From Herbiconiux daphne (lineage in GTDB: Bacteria; Actinomycetota; Actinomycetes; Actinomycetales; Microbacteriaceae): a stretch of DNA of 64,000 nucleotides. Where the stretch lies: the NCBI RefSeq assembly GCF_024979295.1, contig NZ_JANLCJ010000002.1, positions 310,001 through 374,000 of the forward strand, given 5' to 3'. The notes under the pieces are model-generated. The model was not told where the DNA came from and did no database searches. It saw nothing but the letters and a program-made list of their open reading frames with translations. Positions 33,819 through 45,357 of this stretch are shown one piece after another; position 1 is the first letter of the stretch; every line of letters starts with the position of its first letter. The translations under genes were made by a program, and so were the position numbers.

Positions 33819-35272
33819 TCTCCTCCAGTGCCCGACGAGACGGGCTCGGCCGACGCGGCGCCGGAATCGGCCGACGGCCCGGCGACCCGCTCGAGCGACT
33901 CGAGCAACTGCGGAACCAGGAGGTTGACGTCGCCGCAGCCGAGCGTCACGACGAAGTCGCCCGGCTCGGCGTACGAGGCCATGAAGTCGGCCGCGCGCTG
34001 CCAGTCGTCGATGTAGACCACGTGGTCGGGATCGGCGAAGCGCTCCGAGACGAGCGCGCCGGTCACTCCGGGCACCGGGTCTTCGCGGGCGCCGCAGACG
34101 TCGAGCACGATGGTGAAGTCGGCGGTGCGCTCGAGCGTCTCGGCGAACTCGCCGGCCATCAGCTGCGTGCGGCTGTAGAGGTGCGGCTGATGCACCGCGA
34201 TGATGCGGCCCTCCCCCACGACCGTGCGGGCGGCGGTGAGGGCGGCGTCGACCTCGGTCGGGTGGTGCGCGTAGTCGTCGTAGACGCTGACCCCGCCCAC
34301 CGTGCCGTGCAGTTCGAAACGGCGGCCCGTGCCACCGAAGGCGCCCACGGCCTCGATCGCGGCATCCGGAGCAAAACCGAGCCCGACGAGCACGGCGACG
34401 GCACCGGCCGCGTTGATGGCGTTGTGACGGCCCGGCACGCGTAGCCGGCCCGGGTAGCTGACGCCCTGGTGCTCGATCGCGTAGCTCACGGGGCCGGAGG
34501 TCTCGATGGAGTGCACGCGGAAGTCGGCATCCGGTGCCTCACCGAAGGTGAACACGCGCTCGTGCTCGAGGCGCGACGACACGCGCAGCGCCCCGGCGTC
34601 GTCGGACGAGATCACGACGAACTCCGTGCTCGCCTCGGCGAACCGCACGAACGCGTCTTCGACGGCCTCGACCGAGCCGTAGTGGTCGAGGTGATCGGGG
34701 TCGACGTTCGTGATGAGGGCGACGGCGGTGTCGTAGAGCAGGAACGATCCGTCGCTCTCATCGGCCTCGACCACGAAGATCTCGCCGTCGCCGAGAGCCG
34801 AGCTCGTGCCGAGTTCGGAGATGACGCCGCCGTTGACGAAGCTGGGCTCCTGGTCGAGCTCGAGCAGCGCCGTGACGATCATGCCCGTCGACGTGGTCTT
34901 GCCGTGCGCCCCGGCCACGGCCACGAGCCGCTGCCGGTTCACCAGCCAGGCCAGGGCCTGCGACCGGTGCAGAATGGTGAGCCCGCGCTCTTGGGCGAGC
35001 AGGTATTCGGGGTTGTCGGGCCACAGCGCGCTCGTCACCACGAGGGTGTCGGCCGACCCGACGTTGGCGGCGTCATGCCCCACCGCGACGGGGATGCCGA
35101 GGGCGCGCAGCTTTCCGGCGGTCTTCGAGTCGTTGCGGTCGGAGCCCGTGACGGTGACACCGGATGCCGCGAAAAGACGCGCGATGCCGCTCATGCCCGA
35201 TCCGCCGATGCCCACGAAGTGCACGGCGCCCAGGTCGTCGGGAATCTCGATGTCGAGGTCTGGCTTGATCAC
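33815..35272 (-). CDS. murC: UDP-N-acetylmuramate-L-alanine ligase
   Basis: 485 residues. The N-terminal domain has [18 protein letters not shown], the central ATP site is [18 protein letters not shown], and [10 protein letters not shown] and [16 protein letters not shown] mark the Mur-ligase metal and C-terminal domains. It adds L-Ala to UDP-MurNAc in the cytoplasm, the first peptide step of the wall precursor. It lies 67 bases after murG and overlaps ftsQ by 4 bases. A C-terminal Ala/Ser/Gly-rich tail follows the core. Confidence 0.97.
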   Translation of the reverse strand: MIKPDLDIEIPDDLGAVHFVGIGGSGMSGIARLFAASGVTVTGSDRNDSKTAGKLRALGIPVAVGHDAANVGSADTLVVTSALWPDNPEYLLAQERGLTILHRSQALAWLVNRQRLVAVAGAHGKTTSTGMIVTALLELDQEPSFVNGGVISELGTSSALGDGEIFVVEADESDGSFLLYDTAVALITNVDPDHLDHYGSVEAVEDAFVRFAEASTEFVVISSDDAGALRVSSRLEHERVFTFGEAPDADFRVHSIETSGPVSYAIEHQGVSYPGRLRVPGRHNAINAAGAVAVLVGLGFAPDAAIEAVGAFGGTGRRFELHGTVGGVSVYDDYAHHPTEVDAALTAARTVVGEGRIIAVHQPHLYSRTQLMAGEFAETLERTADFTIVLDVCGAREDPVPGVTGALVSERFADPDHVVYIDDWQRAADFMASYAEPGDFVVTLGCGDVNLLVPQLLESLERVAGPSADSGAASAEPVSSGTGGE

Positions 35273-35339
35273 GGGTTGCTGCTCTTTCGTCGGTGTTCGG
35301 GATGCGCGGGGCGGCCGGGCATCCCATACAACGTTACGC

Positions 35340-36500
35340 TCACGCCGAGTCCTTCCCGTTCAGGTCGTCGTGCCGTGCGGCGGGTCCGCTGGTGCCGCCG
35401 GGTGTGCCGTCGACAGCGCCCGCGACCGCCTGGTCGATCAGGGCGGCGAGACGCACGTCGCCGTCGGGGATGCCGACCTCGCGGGCGTGCGCGGCCATCA
35501 GCGCGATGCGGTCGCGGTCGCCGAGCAGGGGCACGAGCTCGCGCGAGACCCACGCGGGAACGAACTCGGCGTCGGCCACCAGCAGGGCTCCCCCCGCCGA
35601 CACCAGGTCGTGGGCGTTGAAGCGCTGCTCGCCGTTGCCGACCGGGTAGGGCACGAGCACGCCCGGCACCCCGAGGGCGCCGAACTCCGACAGCGTCGAG
35701 CCGCCCGCCCGCGAGACGGCGAAATCGGCGACGGCGAGTGCGAGGTCCATGCGGTCGCAGTAGTCGAGGAACACGTACCCGGGCAGGCCCGGATCGGTCA
35801 CCTCGGCCCGGCCGCCGGCGATGTGCAGCACGTTCCAGCCCGCGGCGAGCACCTGCGCCGCCGTGGCGTGCACGGTGGCGTTGATGCGGCGGGCGCCGAG
35901 CGAGCCGCCCGTCACGAGCAGCGTGGGGCGTGCGGGGTCGAGACCGAAGACGCCGTGGGCTTCGGTGGCAGCCGCCGCCCGGGCGCCCGCGTCGGCGAGC
36001 GAGGTGATCTCGCGCCGCAACGGCATGCCGACGAGCGTGGCGTGCGGCAGCCGCGTCGACGCGAAGCTCACGCCGACCCATGGTGAGAAGCGGGCGCCGA
36101 GCCGGTTGGCGAGGCCGGGTTTCGCGTTGGCCTCGTGGATGACGAACGGCACGTGCGCCTTGCGCGCCCCGAGATAGGCCGGCGCCGAGGCGTAGCCGCC
36201 GAAGCCCACCACGACGTCGACGTGGCGGTCGGCGATGATCGAGGCCACCCGCGCGATGGTGCGCCGGAACGCCCCGGGAAACCGCAGCGCCGCGGCGTTC
36301 GGCCGGCGCGGGAACGGCAGTTTGGGGATCGTCACGAGCTCGTAGCCGCGCTCGGGCACGAGCCGGGCCTCGAGGCCTTCGGCGGTGCCGAGCACCACGA
36401 TCTCGGCTGCGGGGTCGCGGCGGCGCAACTCGTCGGCGGTGGCCAGCAGCGGGTTGACGTGCCCCGCGGTGCCGCCTCCCGCCAGGAGGTAGGTGGTCAT
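35340..36500 (-). CDS. murG: UDP-GlcNAc:lipid I N-acetylglucosaminyltransferase
   Basis: 386 residues. It starts [20 protein letters not shown], the GT-B signature that binds lipid I at the membrane surface, with [13 protein letters not shown] and the donor-site block [16 protein letters not shown] and [20 protein letters not shown]. It converts lipid I to lipid II. The ATG at 36500 overlaps the ftsW stop as ATGA. A Gly/Ser/Asp-rich tail of about 25 residues is extra. A much longer upstream frame is antisense nonsense and rejected. Confidence 0.97.
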   Translation of the reverse strand: MTTYLLAGGGTAGHVNPLLATADELRRRDPAAEIVVLGTAEGLEARLVPERGYELVTIPKLPFPRRPNAAALRFPGAFRRTIARVASIIADRHVDVVVGFGGYASAPAYLGARKAHVPFVIHEANAKPGLANRLGARFSPWVGVSFASTRLPHATLVGMPLRREITSLADAGARAAAATEAHGVFGLDPARPTLLVTGGSLGARRINATVHATAAQVLAAGWNVLHIAGGRAEVTDPGLPGYVFLDYCDRMDLALAVADFAVSRAGGSTLSEFGALGVPGVLVPYPVGNGEQRFNAHDLVSAGGALLVADAEFVPAWVSRELVPLLGDRDRIALMAAHAREVGIPDGDVRLAALIDQAVAGAVDGTPGGTSGPAARHDDLNGKDSA

Positions 36501-37846
36501 CGCAGCGGGCTCCGCGACGACGAGGGGCGCGTGACGCGCGAGGCGCGAGGCGCCGGCGCAGCCTGCGGGGCTTGCGGCGCCTGCGACATCCGTTCTGCCC
36601 TCGCGCTCGCCACGGCGTTCTCGCGCGCGATCGAGAGCACGATGCCGATGGCGGCGAGGGTCGTCAGAAGGGCCGACCCGCCCGACGAGATGAGCGGCAG
36701 CGGCACGCCGAGCACCGGCAGCACGCCGAGCACGACCGCGATGTTCACGAACGCCTGCCCGATCAGCCACACCATCACGGCGCCGGTCACGACCTTCGAG
36801 AACATGTCGTTCGACGACCGGATGATGCGCACGAACGCGATCGCCAGGGCGATGAAGAGGATGAGCACCACGATGGCACCGACGAGGCCGAGCTCCTCGC
36901 CGATGATGGCGAAGATGTAGTCGTTGTCGGCCGCCGGCAACCACGACCACTTGGCCTTGGAGTTGCCGAGCCCCACTCCGAAGACACCTCCGCCGGCCAG
37001 CGCCCACTCCCCGTGCTGCGCCTGCCAGTCGGTGCCCTGGTAATCGGCGCCGGTGCCGTTGAAGAACGACATGATGCGGGTGGTGCGGCTCTCGCTCGAG
37101 AACGCCACCACCACGGCGATGATCGCGCCCGCGATGACGGGCAGCACGATCATGCGCAGCTTGATGCCGGCGAAGAAGAGCGCGCCGAACACGAGGCCGG
37201 CCATGATCATCACCGTGCCGAGGTCGCCGCCGAGCAGCACGAGCAGGATGGCGCCGCCGGCGACCGGGAGCACCGGGATGGCGACGTGCCCGAGCGTGCC
37301 GAGCAGGGCCTCCTTCTTGGCGAGGATCGCGCCCACCCACACCACGAGGGCGAGCTTCACGAGCTCCGAGGGCTGGAAGGTGTAGCTGCCGATCGCGATC
37401 CAGTTGAGGTTGCCGCCCACCTCGTCGCCGAGCGGGGTGAACACGAGCAGCTGCACGCCGATCGCGACGAAGATGGCCAGCCACGCCCAGCGTTTCATGA
37501 AGCGGATGGGCAGGCGCGACACGACGAGCATGAGCGGGATGCCGAGCAGGGCGAAGAGCCCCTGCTTGAGGAAGACGCTGAAGAAGTCGCGGCCCGAGGT
37601 GAACGAGTCGATCGAGCTCGACGAGAGCACCATCACGAGCCCGAGCAGCACCAGGAAGAGCGTGGTGCCGAGCAGCAGGAAGTAGTTGCTCGACTCGGCC
37701 GTGAACACCTGGCCGAGCGAGATGCGCGCCGAGTGGGCGCTGCCGGCCGTGCCACCACCGCCGCCGCCGGTAGCGGGTGCTCCGGATGCCGCGGCCGAAG
37801 GCCTATTCCGGCCGAATCTCGGAAGGGTTCGGGAGGGTGTCGTCAC
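36497..37846 (-). CDS. ftsW: Septal peptidoglycan glycosyltransferase FtsW
   Basis: 449 residues, SEDS family with ten membrane spans. Residues 1-45 are a basic, Gly-rich cytosolic start. Key blocks are SSSIDSFTSGRDFFSVFLKQ, IGSYTFQPSELVKLALVVW, the large extracellular loop FFNGTGADYQGTDWQAQHGE and GVPLPLISSGGSALLTTLAA. It polymerises lipid II at the septum together with FtsI. GTG 37846 after GGAGGT is chosen; the first 44 bases overlap the murD end. The C terminus carries a short basic tail rich in Ala, Arg and Ser. Confidence 0.95.
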   Translation of the reverse strand: MTTPSRTLPRFGRNRPSAAASGAPATGGGGGGTAGSAHSARISLGQVFTAESSNYFLLLGTTLFLVLLGLVMVLSSSSIDSFTSGRDFFSVFLKQGLFALLGIPLMLVVSRLPIRFMKRWAWLAIFVAIGVQLLVFTPLGDEVGGNLNWIAIGSYTFQPSELVKLALVVWVGAILAKKEALLGTLGHVAIPVLPVAGGAILLVLLGGDLGTVMIMAGLVFGALFFAGIKLRMIVLPVIAGAIIAVVVAFSSESRTTRIMSFFNGTGADYQGTDWQAQHGEWALAGGGVFGVGLGNSKAKWSWLPAADNDYIFAIIGEELGLVGAIVVLILFIALAIAFVRIIRSSNDMFSKVVTGAVMVWLIGQAFVNIAVVLGVLPVLGVPLPLISSGGSALLTTLAAIGIVLSIARENAVASARAERMSQAPQAPQAAPAPRASRVTRPSSSRSPLR

Positions 37847-39371
37847 CGTCAATACCTCCCACGTGCTTGCGCACGGCCTCCGCGAATCGGGTTCCGCGGT
37901 CGGCGTAGTCTGCGAACTGATCCATCGATGCCGCTGCCGGTGCCAGCAGCACGACGTCTCCGGGCTCTGCCGCGGCGGCCGCCAGAGCGACCGCACGCGT
38001 CATCACGTCACTAGTCTCATCGTGCTCGACCTCGAAGAGCGGCAGCCCGGGCGCGTGTCGCCGTAAAGACGCGACGACCTCGGAGCGGTCGGCCCCGATT
38101 ACGACCACGGCACGCACGCGACCGCCGTCGCCGCCGACCGAGGCCTCGACGAGCGGGTCGATGTCGACGCCCTTGAGCAGGCCGCCGACCACCCACACGA
38201 TCGACGGATACGCCCGCAGGGATGCCGCGGCCGCATGCGGATTGGTCGCCTTCGAGTCGTCGACCCAGGTGACACCGCCGGCCGTCACCACGTGCTCGAT
38301 GCGGTGCCGGTCGAGCGTGAACTGCGCCAGCGCGGCACGGATGGCCTCGATCGAGGCGCCGTAACTGCGGGCGAGCGCACTCGCGGCGAGCACGTCGGCG
38401 ACGGTGTGCGGAGCGCCGAGGCCACGCATCCGCAGTTCGTCGACCGTCGCGATCTCGAGGGCGGCGTCGCGGCGGTCGTCGAGGAATGCGCGGTCGCACA
38501 GGATGCCGTCGACCACCCCGAAGTCGCTCGGGCCCGGCACCCCGAGCCCGAAGCCGATGGCGCGGGCGCCCTCGATCACGTCGGCGTCTTCGACGAGGGT
38601 CATCGTGCGCAGGTCGTCGCGGTTGTAGACGCAGGCGATCTGCGTGTTCGTGTAAACCCGGGCCTTGGCGGCGACGTAGGCCTCGAACGAGCCGTGCCAG
38701 TCGAGGTGGTCTTCGGCGAGGTTGAGCACCACCGACGCGTAGGGAGACATGCTCGACGTGGAATGCAACTGGTAACTCGACAACTCGACCACCAGCACGT
38801 CGAACCCCTGGGGGTCGCGGATGGCGTCGAGCACCGGGATGCCGATGTTGCCGCACGGCGCCACGCGGTGCCCGGCGGCCAGCAGCATCGAGGCCGTGAG
38901 CTGCACGGTGGTGGTCTTGCCGTTGGTGCCGGTCACGGCGATCCAGTCGGCCGGCTTGCCCGTCTGGGCGTCGACGACCTTGTCGCGCAGCCGCCAGGCG
39001 AGTTCCACGTCGCCCCAGACGGCGGTGCCGCGGTCGCCCGCCCACACGAGCAACGCGTCGTCGGGGTGGTAGCCGGGCGAGGCGACCACGAGTTCGGGGT
39101 CGAAATCCTGCAGCTCGGCGGGCACCTCCCCACCGGGCGCGAGCACGAGCTCGGCGCCGATCACGGGGATGAGGTCGGCGTACTGCTTCGCCGCCTTGGC
39201 GGCGACCACCAGAACGGATGCGCCGAGTTCGGTGAGCGTGTCGGCCACGGAGAATCCGGTGATGCCGAGACCGAGCACCGCCACCCGGAGCCCCGCCCAG
39301 TCGGAGTGCCAGCTGGTGAGGCCGTCGAGACGGGACGGCTCGGGAATCGGGGTCGCCGCGGCATCCGTCAT
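37803..39371 (-). CDS. murD: UDP-N-acetylmuramoyl-L-alanine-D-glutamate ligase
   Basis: 522 residues. It has a Rossmann start [20 protein letters not shown], the ATP motif [19 protein letters not shown], the ELSSYQL block typical of Mur[14 protein letters not shown] and the C-terminal [15 protein letters not shown]. It adds D-Glu to UDP-MurNAc-L-Ala. The ATG overlaps the stop codon of mraY (ATGA), and its 3' end overlaps ftsW. Length is slightly above the family mean because of an extended tail. Confidence 0.97.
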   Translation of the reverse strand: MTDAAATPIPEPSRLDGLTSWHSDWAGLRVAVLGLGITGFSVADTLTELGASVLVVAAKAAKQYADLIPVIGAELVLAPGGEVPAELQDFDPELVVASPGYHPDDALLVWAGDRGTAVWGDVELAWRLRDKVVDAQTGKPADWIAVTGTNGKTTTVQLTASMLLAAGHRVAPCGNIGIPVLDAIRDPQGFDVLVVELSSYQLHSTSSMSPYASVVLNLAEDHLDWHGSFEAYVAAKARVYTNTQIACVYNRDDLRTMTLVEDADVIEGARAIGFGLGVPGPSDFGVVDGILCDRAFLDDRRDAALEIATVDELRMRGLGAPHTVADVLAASALARSYGASIEAIRAALAQFTLDRHRIEHVVTAGGVTWVDDSKATNPHAAAASLRAYPSIVWVVGGLLKGVDIDPLVEASVGGDGGRVRAVVVIGADRSEVVASLRRHAPGLPLFEVEHDETSDVMTRAVALAAAAAEPGDVVLLAPAAASMDQFADYADRGTRFAEAVRKHVGGIDGDDTLPNPSEIRPE

Positions 39372-40462
39372 CGTGACAGCCACTCGAGATAGAACGAGCC
39401 GACGGCGCCGGCCACGAAGAGACCGGCGATGATCCAGAACCGCACGACGATGGTGACCTCCGCCCAGCCCTTCATCTCGAAGTGGTGGTGCAGCGGGCTC
39501 GCGCGCCAGATGCGTTTGCCCTTGGTGAGCTTGAAGTAGGTCAGTTGCACGGCGACCTGGCCGGCGACGATCACGAAGATGCCGCCGATCAGGATGAGCA
39601 GCAGTTCGGTGCGGGCGAGGATCGCGAGAGCCGCGAGCGCCCCGCCGAGGGCGAGCGAGCCGGTGTCGCCCAGGAAGATCTTGGCCGGGTTGGTGTTCCA
39701 CCAGAGAAAGCCGATCAGGGCCCCGACGATCGTGGCGGCCACCACCGCGAGGTCGAGTGGATCGCGCACGTCGTAGCACTTGTCGAGCACGTCGGTGTCG
39801 AGCGTCACGCTCGCGCAGCTCTGGTTGAACTGCCAGAAGCCGATGATCACGAACGAGCCGATGGCGAGGATCGACGATCCGGGCGCGAGGCCGTCGAGCC
39901 CGTCGGTGAGGTTCACGCCGTTCGAGGTGAACATGACGATGATGCAGATCCAGACCACGAAGGCGATGACGCCGAGAACGAGGCCCCAGGAGAGGAAGTC
40001 GAACGGCAGGTCGCGGATGAACGACACCCGGGTCGACGCGGGGGTCTCGCCTTGCTTGTTCGGGAACTGGATGGCCAAAAGCGCGAAGATGATGCCGACG
40101 ATCACCTGCCCGATGATCTTCGCCACAGGGCTCAGGCCGAGACTGCGCTCCTTGTGCACCTTGAGGAAGTCGTCGATGAAGCCCACCACGCCGAGCCCGG
40201 TCATGAGGAACAGCACCAGCAGGCCCGAGATGGTGGGCGGCTCCTGGGTGAGCAGCGCCGAGACGAAGTAGCCGAAGAGCACCGCCAGGATGATGACGAT
40301 GCCGCCCATCGTGGGCGTTCCGCGTTTGACGTGGTGGGCGTCGGGCGTGTCGATGTTGATGAATTGACCCCAGGCGAACCGCTTGAACATGCGGATGAAC
40401 ACCGGGGTGAGGAAGAGCGAGAACGCGAGCGAGAGCGACGCGGAGGCGAGGAGGGTGATCAT
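39368..40462 (-). CDS. mraY: Phospho-N-acetylmuramoyl-pentapeptide-transferase
   Basis: 364 residues, ten membrane spans. Catalytic motifs of the family are [29 protein letters not shown] (the DD pair), [19 protein letters not shown] and [18 protein letters not shown], with the last His motif [11 protein letters not shown]. It transfers phospho-MurNAc-pentapeptide to undecaprenyl phosphate to form lipid I. It overlaps both murF and murD by four bases. Confidence 0.97.
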   Translation of the reverse strand: MITLLASASLSLAFSLFLTPVFIRMFKRFAWGQFINIDTPDAHHVKRGTPTMGGIVIILAVLFGYFVSALLTQEPPTISGLLVLFLMTGLGVVGFIDDFLKVHKERSLGLSPVAKIIGQVIVGIIFALLAIQFPNKQGETPASTRVSFIRDLPFDFLSWGLVLGVIAFVVWICIIVMFTSNGVNLTDGLDGLAPGSSILAIGSFVIIGFWQFNQSCASVTLDTDVLDKCYDVRDPLDLAVVAATIVGALIGFLWWNTNPAKIFLGDTGSLALGGALAALAILARTELLLILIGGIFVIVAGQVAVQLTYFKLTKGKRIWRASPLHHHFEMKGWAEVTIVVRFWIIAGLFVAGAVGSFYLEWLSR

Positions 40463-41901
40463 GCGTTCGCCTGCTCGGTCGAGTTCGCCTGGGCGATGCG
40501 GTCGCCGAGGAAGCGCAGGCCGGCCGAGTTCGACGACTTCACCAGAATGAGGTCGCCGGGCTGCGTGTCGGCGGTGACGAGGTCGAAGGCCTCGTCGGCG
40601 GTCTCGACGAAGAACGCCTCGCTGCCCCACGACCCCTCGTGCTCGGCGGCCAGGTGCATGGCACGGGCGGCCTCGCCCACGACGTAGAGCTTCTTGATGT
40701 TGAGGCGCACCGCCATGCGGCCGATGCGGTCGTGCTCCTCGACCGAGAACGGCCCGAGCTCGCTCATCTCACCGAGCACGGCGATGGTGCGCTGGTCGTC
40801 GCGGGCGATCTGGGCGAGCGTCTTCAGCGCGGCGGCCATCGAGTCGGGGCTCGCGTTGTAGGCGTCGTTGATCACCTGCACGCCGTTCTTGCCGCCGAGC
40901 AGCTCCATGCGCCAGCGCTCGGCGCGCACGACGGTCTCGAGCGCGGCGACGATGTCGTCGACCCCCACCCCGAGAACGTGCGCGGCAGCGGCGGCGGCCA
41001 GGGCGTTCATGACGTGGTGCTCGCCGAGCACGGCGAAGCGCACCGCGCGCGACTCGCCCGTCGGCAGGTGCAGCACGAAGGTGGTTCCGGCGGCCGTCGC
41101 GTCGAGGTCGGTCGCGCGCACCTCGGCCTCGGGCGACAACCCGAACCAGAGCACGCGAGCCGCCGTCTTGTCGGCCATGCTCGCCACCCGCGGGTCGTCG
41201 CGGTTCAGCACGGCGACGTCGCCGGGCACGAGGTCTTGCACCATCTCGGTCTTGGTGGCGAGGGTGGTCTCGATGCCGCCGAACTCCCCCGCGTGGGCGA
41301 GTCCGACCGTCAGCACGACACCCACGTCGGGCTTCGCCATGCGGATCAGGCGGGTGATCTCACCCTTGCCGCTCGCGCCCATCTCGGCCACCAGGAACCG
41401 GGTGGTCGGGGTGAGCTTCAACATCGTGAGCGGGGCCCCGACCTCGTTGTTGAACGAGTCGCGCGGGGCGACGGTCTCGCCCACCCGCGCTGTGATCGCG
41501 CTCAGCAGGTTCTTCGTGGTGGTCTTGCCGTTCGAGCCGGTGATGCCCACGATCTTGAGGTCTCCGGTCGCGCGCACGCGCGCCACGACCTCGGTCGCGA
41601 AGTGGCCGAGGGCGAGCACCGAGTCGGCCACGACGACCTGCGGGATGGCGAGATCGAACGGCCGCTCGACCACCACGAGCGCCGCGCCGGCCTCGACTGC
41701 CGCGGGAACGAACCGGTGGCCGTCGTCGAACTCGCCGCGCTTCGCGACGAAGATGTCACCGTCCCGCACCAGACGGGAGTCGGTGTCGACGGTGCCGTTC
41801 ACGACCGTCTCCGGCGACCAGCCCGCGAGCGAGGCGGCATCGGTGATCACGAGTTCGCCCTGGAGCGCCTTCGCGATCTCGGTGAGTGTGAGATCGAGCA
41901 T
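40459..41901 (-). CDS. murF: UDP-MurNAc-tripeptide-D-Ala-D-Ala ligase
   Basis: 480 residues. The ATP motif is [20 protein letters not shown], with the MurF-type [20 protein letters not shown] and the C-terminal block [18 protein letters not shown]. It attaches D-Ala-D-Ala to complete the pentapeptide. It starts three bases after murE and overlaps mraY by four bases. The N-terminal half has the usual uridine-binding region with [19 protein letters not shown]. Confidence 0.96.
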   Translation of the reverse strand: MLDLTLTEIAKALQGELVITDAASLAGWSPETVVNGTVDTDSRLVRDGDIFVAKRGEFDDGHRFVPAAVEAGAALVVVERPFDLAIPQVVVADSVLALGHFATEVVARVRATGDLKIVGITGSNGKTTTKNLLSAITARVGETVAPRDSFNNEVGAPLTMLKLTPTTRFLVAEMGASGKGEITRLIRMAKPDVGVVLTVGLAHAGEFGGIETTLATKTEMVQDLVPGDVAVLNRDDPRVASMADKTAARVLWFGLSPEAEVRATDLDATAAGTTFVLHLPTGESRAVRFAVLGEHHVMNALAAAAAAHVLGVGVDDIVAALETVVRAERWRMELLGGKNGVQVINDAYNASPDSMAAALKTLAQIARDDQRTIAVLGEMSELGPFSVEEHDRIGRMAVRLNIKKLYVVGEAARAMHLAAEHEGSWGSEAFFVETADEAFDLVTADTQPGDLILVKSSNSAGLRFLGDRIAQANSTEQANA

Positions 41902-41904
41902 GTG

Positions 41905-43506
41905 TCAGAGCCATCCGTGTTCGTGCAGGGCGTTCCGTGCGTCGTCGCGCGCGGAATAGGGGATCTTCTCGCCCGCTACTTCGTGGTAGTCCTCGTGGCC
42001 GGGGCCGGCGTAGAGCACCACGTCGCCCTCCGAGGCGATCGACAGCGCCTTGCGGAACGCCGCCCGCGGATCCGCGACCTCGTAGATCTCGCGGCCGGGG
42101 GCTGCGGCTCGAGCGGAGTCGAGCAGCACGCGCCGGATGGCGGCCGGGTCTTCGTAGCGTGGGTGGAAGTCGGTGACGACCACGGCATCCGCGAGCCGGG
42201 CCGCGATGGCGCCCATCTCCTCGCGTTTGGAGGGGTCGCGGTCGCCGTCGGCGCCGAAGACCATGATGATGCGGCCGTCGGTGACCCGCCGGATCGACTC
42301 GAGCGTGAGCGTGAAGGCGTCGGGCGTGTGGCCGTAGTCGATGTAGACGACGGGCCCGCGGTCGCCCGAGACCTTCTCGGCTCGGCCGGGAATGTAGACG
42401 TCGATGCCGGGCTCGCGGTCGCCGTCGTCTTGCGCCGACCCGTTCGAACCGCCCTCGCCGCTCAGGGCGTGGGCGATGGCGCCGAGGTCGAAGCCCGATT
42501 CGACGAGCATCACGATCGCGAGGGCCGCGTTGGCGGCCATGAAGCTGCCGAGCAGCGGAACGGATGTCGTGAGCGACCGGTGGTCGGGCCCGCTCAAGGT
42601 GAACGTGGTGCGGTCGGCGGTCTCGTCGTCGATCGTGAGATGCCACTGCGCCTCGCCGAACCGCGCGTCGGAACTCGGGGCGGTCGAGATGGTGGTGAGC
42701 GGGATGCGCGACTCCGAGGCGAGGCGCTCGCCCCACTCGGCGTCGACGATCACGACGCCGCGCTTGGCGCGATCGGGCTGGAAGAGCTCGCGCTTGGCCG
42801 CGTAGTAGGTCTCCATCGTCGAGTAGTCGTCGAGGTGGTCGTGCGAGAGGTTGGTGAACCCCACGACGTCGAAGACGATGCCGTCGACGCGGTGCTGGGT
42901 GATGGCCTGCGCCGAGACCTCGAGGATGACCGAGCGCACGTGGGCCTCACGCATCCGCGCGAGCATGGCGTGGATCTCGGTCGCCTCCGGCGTGGTCAGC
43001 GTCGACACGATGGTCTCGTCGCCGATGCGGCGCTCGGCGGTGGTGCTGAGACCGGCGACGATTCCGAGCTGGCGCAGGATGGCCTCGAGCAGGTAGGCGA
43101 CGCTCGTCTTGCCGTTGGTGCCGGTCACGCCGAACAGCGTCGGCGGCTCCTCGCGGGTGCGGTAGATCCAGGCCGCGAGCTCGCCGAGCGCGAGCCGGGG
43201 CTCGGGGGTGACGATGACGGGCAGGCCCGCCTCGGCGGCCAGGGGCACGCCCTCGGGGTCGGTGAGGATGGCCACCGCGCCGGCGTCTCTCGCGGCCTGT
43301 GCGAACGAGGCGCCGTGGAACCGCGCGCCCTTGAGGCCCACGTAGAGGTCGCCGGGAACCACGTCGCGCGACGAGATGGTGATGCCGGAGACCACGTCGG
43401 ACACGGGGGGCCCGACCTGCTCGAACCCGAAGTCCTCGACCAGGTGAGGGAGCGATCGCGCGATGGGATGCTCCGGTCGTAGAGCCGAAGAAGCCCGATC
43501 AGCCAC
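41905..43506 (-). CDS. murE: UDP-MurNAc-L-alanyl-D-glutamate ligase (third amino acid)
   Basis: 533 residues. ATP motif [20 protein letters not shown], the MurE-type LEVSAQAITQHRVDGI and the metal region FTNLSHDHLDDYSTMETYYA. The diaminopimelate-recognition motif of classical MurE (DNPR) is not obvious. The corresponding stretch reads GADGDRDPSKREEMG, which suggests a third amino acid other than meso-DAP, such as lysine, ornithine or diaminobutyrate, as in many Microbacteriaceae. That is inference. It follows ftsI by 15 bases. Confidence 0.94.
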   Translation of the reverse strand: MADRASSALRPEHPIARSLPHLVEDFGFEQVGPPVSDVVSGITISSRDVVPGDLYVGLKGARFHGASFAQAARDAGAVAILTDPEGVPLAAEAGLPVIVTPEPRLALGELAAWIYRTREEPPTLFGVTGTNGKTSVAYLLEAILRQLGIVAGLSTTAERRIGDETIVSTLTTPEATEIHAMLARMREAHVRSVILEVSAQAITQHRVDGIVFDVVGFTNLSHDHLDDYSTMETYYAAKRELFQPDRAKRGVVIVDAEWGERLASESRIPLTTISTAPSSDARFGEAQWHLTIDDETADRTTFTLSGPDHRSLTTSVPLLGSFMAANAALAIVMLVESGFDLGAIAHALSGEGGSNGSAQDDGDREPGIDVYIPGRAEKVSGDRGPVVYIDYGHTPDAFTLTLESIRRVTDGRIIMVFGADGDRDPSKREEMGAIAARLADAVVVTDFHPRYEDPAAIRRVLLDSARAAAPGREIYEVADPRAAFRKALSIASEGDVVLYAGPGHEDYHEVAGEKIPYSARDDARNALHEHGWL

Positions 43507-43521
43507 TGGTCTCCTTCGTGC

Positions 43522-45294
43522 TCAATATGTTGTCGGAAGATCGGGCGCGGGCTCCGTGGACGGAAGAACGCGGTGCTCTTTCAGAACCTGCGACATGATC
43601 TTCTGAAAGACCGGTGCCGCCGCCAAACCGTTCTCAATGGTAACCGGCTTCGCGATGGTGACCGAAACGACGTATTGCGGATCGTCGGCCGGAGCGAGCC
43701 CCGCGAGCGACGTGATGTAGCTGTCGCCGTAGGCTCCGTTGCCGTCGCTCATCTGCGCCGTTCCGGTCTTCGCGGCCACCCGGTAGCCCGGGATCTGCAG
43801 GTCTGCCGAGGCGTAGCCGCCGGTCGCGACGGTCTCGAGCATGTTGATCGTGTCGGTCGCCGCCTGGGGCGAGACCACCTGCGATCCGGTGGTGTCGGGC
43901 ACCTGGGTGACGGTGCCGTCGGCCTGCTTGCAGCCCTCGACGAGCTGCACCGGCAACCGCACGCCGCCGTTGCCGAGCGCCTGGTAGACGCTCGCGATCT
44001 GCACGGCCGTGGTCGAGATGCCCTGCCCGAAAGTGGTGGTGAGGTTGGTCTGGTCGTCCCAGGCGTCCCACGGCGCCAGGATGCCGCCCGACTCGGCCGG
44101 GAAGCCCACCTCGCTCGGGCTCGTGACGTGGAACTTGGTCATGTAGTCGAACCGCTGCTGCGGGGTGAGCAGCTCGCCCAGCATCGCGGTGCCGGTGTTC
44201 GACGACTCCTGGATGACGCCCGCGAAGGTGAGGCGCAACGGGTCGACGTGGAACTCGCTGTCACGGGTCGACGCCCCGTTGGGGTCGGTGTAGACGTAGG
44301 GCGCTTCGACCTGCGTGCCCACGTTCGCGAGGCCGGCGTCGAGAACGGATGCCGCGGTCAGCGCCTTGAAGGTCGAACCCGGTTCGAACGGCGCCTGGAA
44401 CGCGATCGAACCGCGCTGGTCGGCGGGCGTCGCGTCGATGTTGTTGGGGTCGACGCTCGGGTAGTCCGCCACGGCCAGCAGCTTGCCGGTCTTCACCTCA
44501 GTGACCACCACGGTGCCCCACGCGGCTCCGGTCTCCTGGATGCGGGCCGCGAGGGTCTGCTGCGAGAACCACTGCAGGTCGCTGTCGATGGTGAGCACGG
44601 CGGTGCCGCCGTTCTTCGCCTCGGTCTGCGTGACCGTGCTGCCGGGGATGGCCACGCCGTCGGCGCCGCGCTCGTAGGTCTCGAGACCGTCGGTGCCGGT
44701 GAGGCACTCGTTGTCGATCTGCTCGACGCCGGCGGTGCCGGTGGTGCCGTCGGACAGGAAGCCGATCAGGTTGCCGGCGACGGCGCCGTTCGGGTAGGTG
44801 CGCACGGGGTTCGACTCGTAGTAGATCCAGGGGATCTCGAGGTCGCGCACCGCCCGGAAGACGTCGACGTCGACGTTCTTGACCAGATAGGTGAAGTTCG
44901 ACGAGGGGTCGGCCGTGAGGATGCCGTAGACCTCGTCGGAGGTCTGACCGGTGATCGCCGCGATCTCGGCGGCGGCCTGCGTGGGGGTGACGGTCGACGT
45001 CGTGCCCGCGGCATCCGTTCGGTCGAAGTCGGTGACCGATTTCGGCGAAGCCGTGATGTCGTAGCGCAGCACGGTCGTGGCGAGCACGGTGCCGTCGTTG
45101 TCGGTGATGTCGCCCCGGAGGCCGTAGGTCGAGGTGGAGGCCGAGAGCTTGTCGAACGACTCCGCGTTGAGGGTGTCGGCCTGCACGATCTGGATGGTCA
45201 CCAGGCGCACGACGAACACCGCGACAACCGCGACGACGGCGAACACGGCGACGGCGGCCCGGCGACGGGTGCTTCGGGTGGCGGCGGTGTTCAC
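43522..45294 (-). CDS. ftsI: Penicillin-binding protein 3-type transpeptidase FtsI
   Basis: 590 residues. A short cytosolic basic start and one membrane anchor (AVFAVVAVVAVFVVRLV) are followed by a dimerisation/pedestal domain and the transpeptidase domain: PFEPGSTFKALTAAS (SxxK), QESSNTGTAM (SxN) and RVAAKTGTAQMSDG (KTG). It cross-links septal peptidoglycan with FtsW. It sits between ftsL and murE, the standard order. Confidence 0.96.
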   Translation of the reverse strand: MNTAATRSTRRRAAVAVFAVVAVVAVFVVRLVTIQIVQADTLNAESFDKLSASTSTYGLRGDITDNDGTVLATTVLRYDITASPKSVTDFDRTDAAGTTSTVTPTQAAAEIAAITGQTSDEVYGILTADPSSNFTYLVKNVDVDVFRAVRDLEIPWIYYESNPVRTYPNGAVAGNLIGFLSDGTTGTAGVEQIDNECLTGTDGLETYERGADGVAIPGSTVTQTEAKNGGTAVLTIDSDLQWFSQQTLAARIQETGAAWGTVVVTEVKTGKLLAVADYPSVDPNNIDATPADQRGSIAFQAPFEPGSTFKALTAASVLDAGLANVGTQVEAPYVYTDPNGASTRDSEFHVDPLRLTFAGVIQESSNTGTAMLGELLTPQQRFDYMTKFHVTSPSEVGFPAESGGILAPWDAWDDQTNLTTTFGQGISTTAVQIASVYQALGNGGVRLPVQLVEGCKQADGTVTQVPDTTGSQVVSPQAATDTINMLETVATGGYASADLQIPGYRVAAKTGTAQMSDGNGAYGDSYITSLAGLAPADDPQYVVSVTIAKPVTIENGLAAAPVFQKIMSQVLKEHRVLPSTEPAPDLPTTY

Positions 45295-45357
45295 TCTGGT
45301 CTCCCCTGAAGCCTGCGCCCGGTGCGGCGCGTCGGTCGTCGGATCATGCGGTGGTGG

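Noticed and set aside
40639..43482. A 947-codon plus-strand frame over murF and murE
   Set aside because: Arg/His/Gly/Asp-rich translation without motifs, antisense to two certain Mur ligases. A typical GC artefact.
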